Shown here: positions 59,561 to 64,000 of the stretch, one piece after another
Position numbering within the stretch: position 1 is the stretch's first letter
Layout: each line of letters begins with the position of its first letter
DNA from: Tetmemena sp. SeJ-2015
Lineage: Eukaryota > Ciliophora > Spirotrichea > Sporadotrichida > Oxytrichidae
DNA length: 64,000 nucleotides
Assembly (NCBI GenBank): GCA_027382625.1
Contig: JAJKFJ010022705.1
Location: 62,001-126,000, forward strand
Direction of reading: 5' to 3'
Translations under genes and position numbers: made by a program
Notes under the pieces: model-generated
Databases searched by the model: none
What the model was told of the DNA's origin: nothing
What the model saw: the letters and a program-made list of their open reading frames with translations, nothing else

Positions 59561-60129
59561 GAGGGCCAAATTTGTTAAATTAATGTAATTAAATTTATTA
59601 AGAATTTTTAATTTCTTAAATTAGTGGCTCTTCTTAATGATAACTTAACGACTTAAATTAATTTAGCTATATATTTTCTTTCAGATATAACTATCTTAAT
59701 AATTTTATCTTTATAGAGTCAATTATTTTTAATAAATAATTGACTTAATTGAATAATGATGGAAAAATTAAAATTTGCGAATTTTAATGTCAGTTGAAGG
59801 CTCAAATGCCGCAATCAAGTTCTATATGTTCAGATCTGCAAGAATAAATACAACTGATGAAGTAAAAAGATAAGTGGATAGAATATTTTAGAATAGAAAA
59901 AATATTATATGGAAAATGATTGGACAAATTTAAAAATAAATTCATATAGCAAAGCTAATTAAATATTAAGAGTTTAAAAAACTTTGAGTTTCTTGAGTGA
60001 AACTGCTGTTGCTGCAATATTTATAAAAAATAAAAATCACTTCCCACTTATAGGAAGCGATCGAAATGAATTGCGTAAGTGGTGTAAACTAAATAAAAGG
60101 TCAAGAATATTTCGCTGAGTCGCTGTGGG

Positions 60130-60335
60130 GTTGCTATAGTAGTAGTAGTAGTAGTAGTAGTAGTATAGGTACCCTGCACCCGGTCAACGAAATTTATATG
60201 AACCCCAGCCACCGATCTCTTCCGGATTTAATTTGTAATTAATCGCCAGCCGCTCCAATATCTTAAATTTTAATCGACCACTTTTTAATTAAAGGTGGCA
60301 GCCACCTCGACTTAGAATAATTAAGATCTCTAATT
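60130..60335. repeat. Dispersed repeat R2, copy 2, with (TAG)n microsatellite
   Basis: A clean run of 11 TAG units (about 60134-60166) adjoins about 165 bp matching 33745-33905: CCGATCTC, GCCGCTCCAAT, TTTAATTAAAGGTGG, CAGCCACCTCGACTTAGAAT. Read on the minus strand the unit ends in a CTA-repeat tail, as SINEs often do. It lies between two related secreted-protein genes. Confidence 0.7.
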
Positions 60336-60599
60336 CTCAAAAATATTCTAAACACAAAGATGGAGTTGTCTTTCACTTCCTTCCAGACTACCTTCAACTC
60401 TTTCCTCCTTTAAACAAATGCTAAATATATTTTGCAACATTTCTACAACCACCCTAATCCACGACAATCGCTTCCTATTAGTAGGATTTCCTCATCTCTA
60501 GTTTTTTATTGAATAAACTTTGAAATTAGACTTCTTAAGTCAAATATAAATCACAATGAAATATTTGTAAATCCCTCGTAAACAATTGTTAAATAGTTA

Positions 60600-61959
60600 T
60601 AAGAATGGGTTGAATATTCTTGCCGACGAATGAAGTGATAAGGTTATTGACTTCTTTCTCGAAGATCTTAGAAAGACCTCCTTTTTCTTAGACCAAGGGA
60701 TTTTTTTCAACGAACTTCACCACAGTATTCAGCAATTCGTGGTCATAATCTATCTATCCGTCTGAAACTTATTGTAGTAACTATCTATCACATTTTAAAT
60801 AACTTGGAGTAGGAATTATCTGAAGGCATAGTTGCCATGTTCAAACTTCACGAGCGGGTCCTCAGAAGACGTTAGGGTGTCAGATGTAATCTGACTCATG
60901 CTGAACATGATCGTAAGTCGATTATAACTTATAAGTGTTATTATTAACTATGAGTCGAAGAATCTTTCCATACTGCTGAGCTATATCAGTATAGAATTAG
61001 TTCTTCACGTCGTTCTCGATAGCCAAAGCTGCTGCTCTTATTGCAAGAGCGTTTCCCATCAAGTTAAACACAAAGGCCAAAATTATCAACTTTCATTTTA
61101 ATCATCATTCTATACATTTTATTCATTGAATGATGTTGCCGACATTTCCATTGAAGCCTGTATATTGTACTGCCAAAAAGGCTTGATAGTCAGTTCCAAA
61201 AGTGTAGCACCTTAATGGAACCTGTGAAAAATTACGACCAATTGCTCGAGTAGCATCAATTTAAAATGCAAACTGCTCATTTCATAGTTATAAGTAGCGT
61301 TGAGGAGAGGAGCAGCCCAGAAGCCGTTGGCTGAAGATTCTTGCTCAGTGATGTTATTTTGGAAATAGGTCCAGTCGTCTAGAGTGAAAACCAATGCATC
61401 AAAACAATCGGAGGAGGATGGCACGTCGGTCTCAATTTTGAATCCAAGAATGAAGTTGTCAAAATAGTCATAGTAGGGAGTTGCTGAAAAACATTTAATG
61501 ATCATTCAAAATTTTTTAGAAGGGAACGTCCACATCAATAAAGCAATTTGCTATATTGATTATGAATCAACGTAGATGGGATCAGATTGGCGAAGCCTTG
61601 CCCGCTCCACTAATTGTCTCTGTCTTAATTCGCGAGGGCGCATTTTTACGAAGCCAGATAGTTCGTCCTCCTCAAACGATTGCTCCATGTAGTAGGAAGC
61701 GCTTTTAGCAGGAGTGTCTGCCTGTTATGATTTGAGTCTCTACTCTATCCTATAAATAGATTAGATCTGTAATCGCTCTTACTTTAGAATAAATAATGAA
61801 TAAATAAATTTTAAATGACTTTTAAGCAAACCCGTTTTCAGATTAAGCCTGCAGCCTCAGGTTGTCTCTAAGCGGACTTAGAGCTGAGACTGAGCTAAGC
61901 ATAAGCAATCCAAAGACTGCTAATTTTCCACAACAACTATTCAGATGCGTGCTTTTCAT
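60600..61959 (-). CDS. Secreted protein with signal peptide
   Basis: Start ATG 61959-61957; MKSTHLNSCCGKLAVFGLLM and then LSSVSA make a signal peptide. Then ADTPAKSASYYMEQSFEEDE, RQRQLVERARLRQSDPIYVD, NIANCFIDVDVPF, and after another IES YYDYFDNFILGFKIETDVPS, CFDALVFTLDDWTYFQNN and NGFWAAPLLNATYNYEMSSL. Next CYTFGTDYQAFLAVQYTGFN, NLMGNALAIRAAALAIENDV, and near the end LLNTVVKFVEKNPLVQEKGG and NNLITSFVGKNIQP around 60650. The stop was not fixed. Potential N-glycosylation sites NIT and NAT are visible. No family recognised. Confidence 0.6.
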
Positions 61960-63420
61960 TTTTCCAGTTTTAAAATACAACTATTGCTCATTAAGATTTT
62001 TGAATCTTCTTAAGATAAAATTATCTTGATCAATTAATGAATATTTTTTTCTATTTCAATAAATACATCTCTATTTCCTTATTTATAGTATAAAATATTT
62101 TGATTAAATTTAGAGCTATAAATTTCTATTTTACATTTCATCAAAATTTGAGTTTAGATTGGATTTGTGAGATATTAATAAATTATTGAAATCATACTTA
62201 TATCAACCGATGATCTGAATTATCTCCAAATAATTTTATTCTGCCTAGAATTAATACTCAATTTATCCTCTCACTCAGAACTTCTTTCATTTTAAATTAG
62301 TCACAAATTTGCTGAAAATAGCAAGCCCAACAAATAAAATTAGTGATGATGGTTGTTGAAATGGTGGTGTTAAAGTTAATATTTAGCGAGATTAATTAAA
62401 TTTTTTAAAACGAATGAGGGCTTGTAATTGATGAAAGCTTAATTAATAGATAATTAAGATTGAAGTTTTCTATTAGAAGCAATATTTAACCCTAAGAAAA
62501 AGAAGCAATAAAACAGCCTTTGAATTATAGATAGGGCATACATTAATTTTAATGAACTTAATGCGCCTTGAAAAATAAATCTTAATTTAGAAAAGTTTAT
62601 TTCAAAGCTTATTTCATAAAATATCATAAGTTAATTTATTAGCAAAACTAAGTGTAAAAAATATTCTACTAAAAGAGCTCATATTCGCCTTAAAGAAAAG
62701 ATAAAAATAAATTTAATTATTTAAAGATAAAGTCCAAATACACTTGAGCTTTTTAGTTATTTAAATGATGAAATAAAGGACAATAATTATTTTATTCAAG
62801 ATTAAAATACTTTGCGATTGTTGAAAGAATCATGACATTTAAATTTCGTGTTTAATCTTCGTAATAAATCTTTCTAGGCAATCAACAGAAAACATAAGAG
62901 ATTCTATGATAATCTGGTAATTTGTGGTTTACTTTCATTTTCTTAATTTGAAATATTACTCGACTCGTAGTAAAAGGTATGAGCGGATTTTATTGATAAT
63001 CCGTTAAATTATATTATTTTTAATTGATGTATAAAAAATATTCAAAGTGGTTTTCGTTGCACTGGCTAGTTTATTATTTTTACCAGTTCGCAAATTAATA
63101 CCTTAAAGAAAATCTCTCAGCTCAAGATAATTAAGCTAAAAATTAAATACTGGTTTTTAAGATTAATTCTGTTTGCTCAAATTTTTGAAAATTTTTATAA
63201 TTAAATCAAGTTAATAAGTTTTAAGCAAAGTCGTCATCTTTCCTGCAATATATTTTTATTTTTGTTTTAAGATTTTAACTATGAAACAAATTTTAATTCC
63301 AACTATTTCTATAAAATCTTTTTTATCTTTGACTCCCCTTCTTTTGGATTATTGCTCTTATCAAAAGCTCCAAAAATGATGTCAAAGTTTTATTAATTAA
63401 ATACGTAATTATTTTATTTG
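61960..63420. other. AT-rich gene-free region
   Basis: About 1.4 kb of A/T-rich sequence with no open segment in the ciliate code above background and no match to the repeats listed here. Could be intergenic DNA or a large IES. Confidence 0.45.
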
Positions 63421-63429
63421 TTATAATTT

Positions 63430-63690
63430 TTTAAAGTTTAGATCTTCACCTTCTACTTTCTTTGGCTTTTTGAATTTCTTTTTAGTTCGCTTCTTGATCT
63501 TTTTCTCTTAAACATATTTAAAACATTTGTTGATGATTGTTAGTTTTATGTATTGGTCCCCTCCTCTTCACTTTTATGTTCTCTACTCTTCTCGAAGCTT
63601 ATGATTTTAATAGCGCCCTTTCTAATGGATTATGGGCTGCGAAAGCTTGAATCGGTGAAAATTTCATCTTAAAAATTGTTAATTTCTTCT
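63430..63690 (-). CDS. Lys-rich protein fragment
   Basis: An open minus-strand segment (DEIFTDSSFRSPQSIRKGAI, then FEKSREHKSEEEGTNT) followed in another frame by a very basic stretch (KKIKKRTKKKFKKPKKVEGE). Looks like the C-terminal part of a nucleolar or RNA-binding type protein by composition only. Its 5' portion would lie beyond 63700 and may run off the window. Confidence 0.35.
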
Positions 63691-64000
63691 AATTATGGCT
63701 AATCTTTTAGTAAAAATAAAATATACTTAAATCCTAAGATGCCTATTTTGATTTGTTTAGCTAAGATTATATTCTGTAGAATTATGATCTTTAAACTTCT
63801 TTAGGCGTTTCCTATTTCTTATTCTACCTCTTTTAATATGAGAGGAATGTGAATGCGTTATCGATGTAATTACATTTTCAAATGCAAATTTAGCACGTTA
63901 TGAGGCGCACTGACAAGTATTAGTCGACAGAAGTTATTATCTCTATCATTTATATTATAATTGGAGTAATTTGCAAAGTTTATTCATAATTTTTTAGACA

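Noticed and set aside
1..64000. Standard-code bacterial or other eukaryotic DNA
   Set aside because: In-frame TAA/TAG occur throughout conserved domains (kinases, TK, uS9, PrpD) at Gln-compatible positions, and genes end at TGA.
1..64000. Telomere-bearing (TBE) transposons or C4A4 telomere tracts
   Set aside because: No C4A4/G4T4 repeat and no DDE transposase segment recognised on either strand.
1..64000. CRISPR arrays, rRNA or tRNA genes
   Set aside because: No regular spacer array, no rRNA-like block and no cloverleaf with both promoter boxes was found by eye; tRNAs could still be missed without a scan.

Overview
Organism. The window reads as germline (micronuclear) DNA of a spirotrich/hypotrich ciliate of the Oxytricha-Stylonychia-Tetmemena type. 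Three things show this. (1) Every recognisable protein uses TAA and TAG as glutamine and only TGA as stop. (2) Genes are cut by short AT-rich inserts flanked by direct repeats of 3-9 bp; deleting one repeat copy plus the insert restores frame and conserved motifs. These are internal eliminated sequences (IESs) with pointers between macronuclear-destined segments (MDSs). (3) Ordinary short GT-AG introns (about 33-74 bp) coexist with the IESs. No C4A4/G4T4 telomere repeat was seen, as expected inside a germline chromosome. All MDSs I could order are in linear order; I found no proof of scrambling. The clearest proof is the gene at 39896-43205: removing eight proposed IESs (634 bp) leaves exactly 892 codons ending in a textbook mitochondrial ribosomal protein uS9 domain. 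Layout. 1-5.1 kb: two plus-strand unknown genes. 5.0-9.1 kb: minus-strand unknown gene and an MFS transporter. 9.3-30 kb: three tandem minus-strand protein-kinase genes (starts at 13732, 22316, 29902) in a segmental duplication that also copied the heads of two divergent neighbours; the middle kinase carries recent insertions, including a long-inverted-repeat element with a 7-bp target duplication inside coding sequence. 30.6-39.3 kb: an unknown plus gene, a nitrobindin-like protein, two Gln-rich proteins, a secreted Thr/Asp-rich protein, thymidine kinase and an unknown gene. 39.9-43.2 kb: mitochondrial uS9. 43.5-50.2 kb: two long coiled-coil genes. 50.4-52.5 kb: PrpD-family 2-methylcitrate dehydratase. 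52.6-58.3 kb: three low-complexity or coiled-coil genes. 59-62 kb: two secreted proteins separated by a SINE-like repeat. 62-63.4 kb: AT-rich, no gene seen; then a partial gene to the end. How it fits together. There is no operon logic: each gene should become its own nanochromosome in the macronucleus after IES removal. The main biology is germline architecture: IESs down to 11 bp, a dispersed repeat serving as an IES, and paralogous kinases that record IES gain and turnover. Patches near 16.4-17.6, 20.25-20.35 and 33.9-34.06 kb show homopolymer-smoothed bases and are probably poor sequence. Ends marked approximate were set by the last supported in-frame segment; all translations use the ciliate code.
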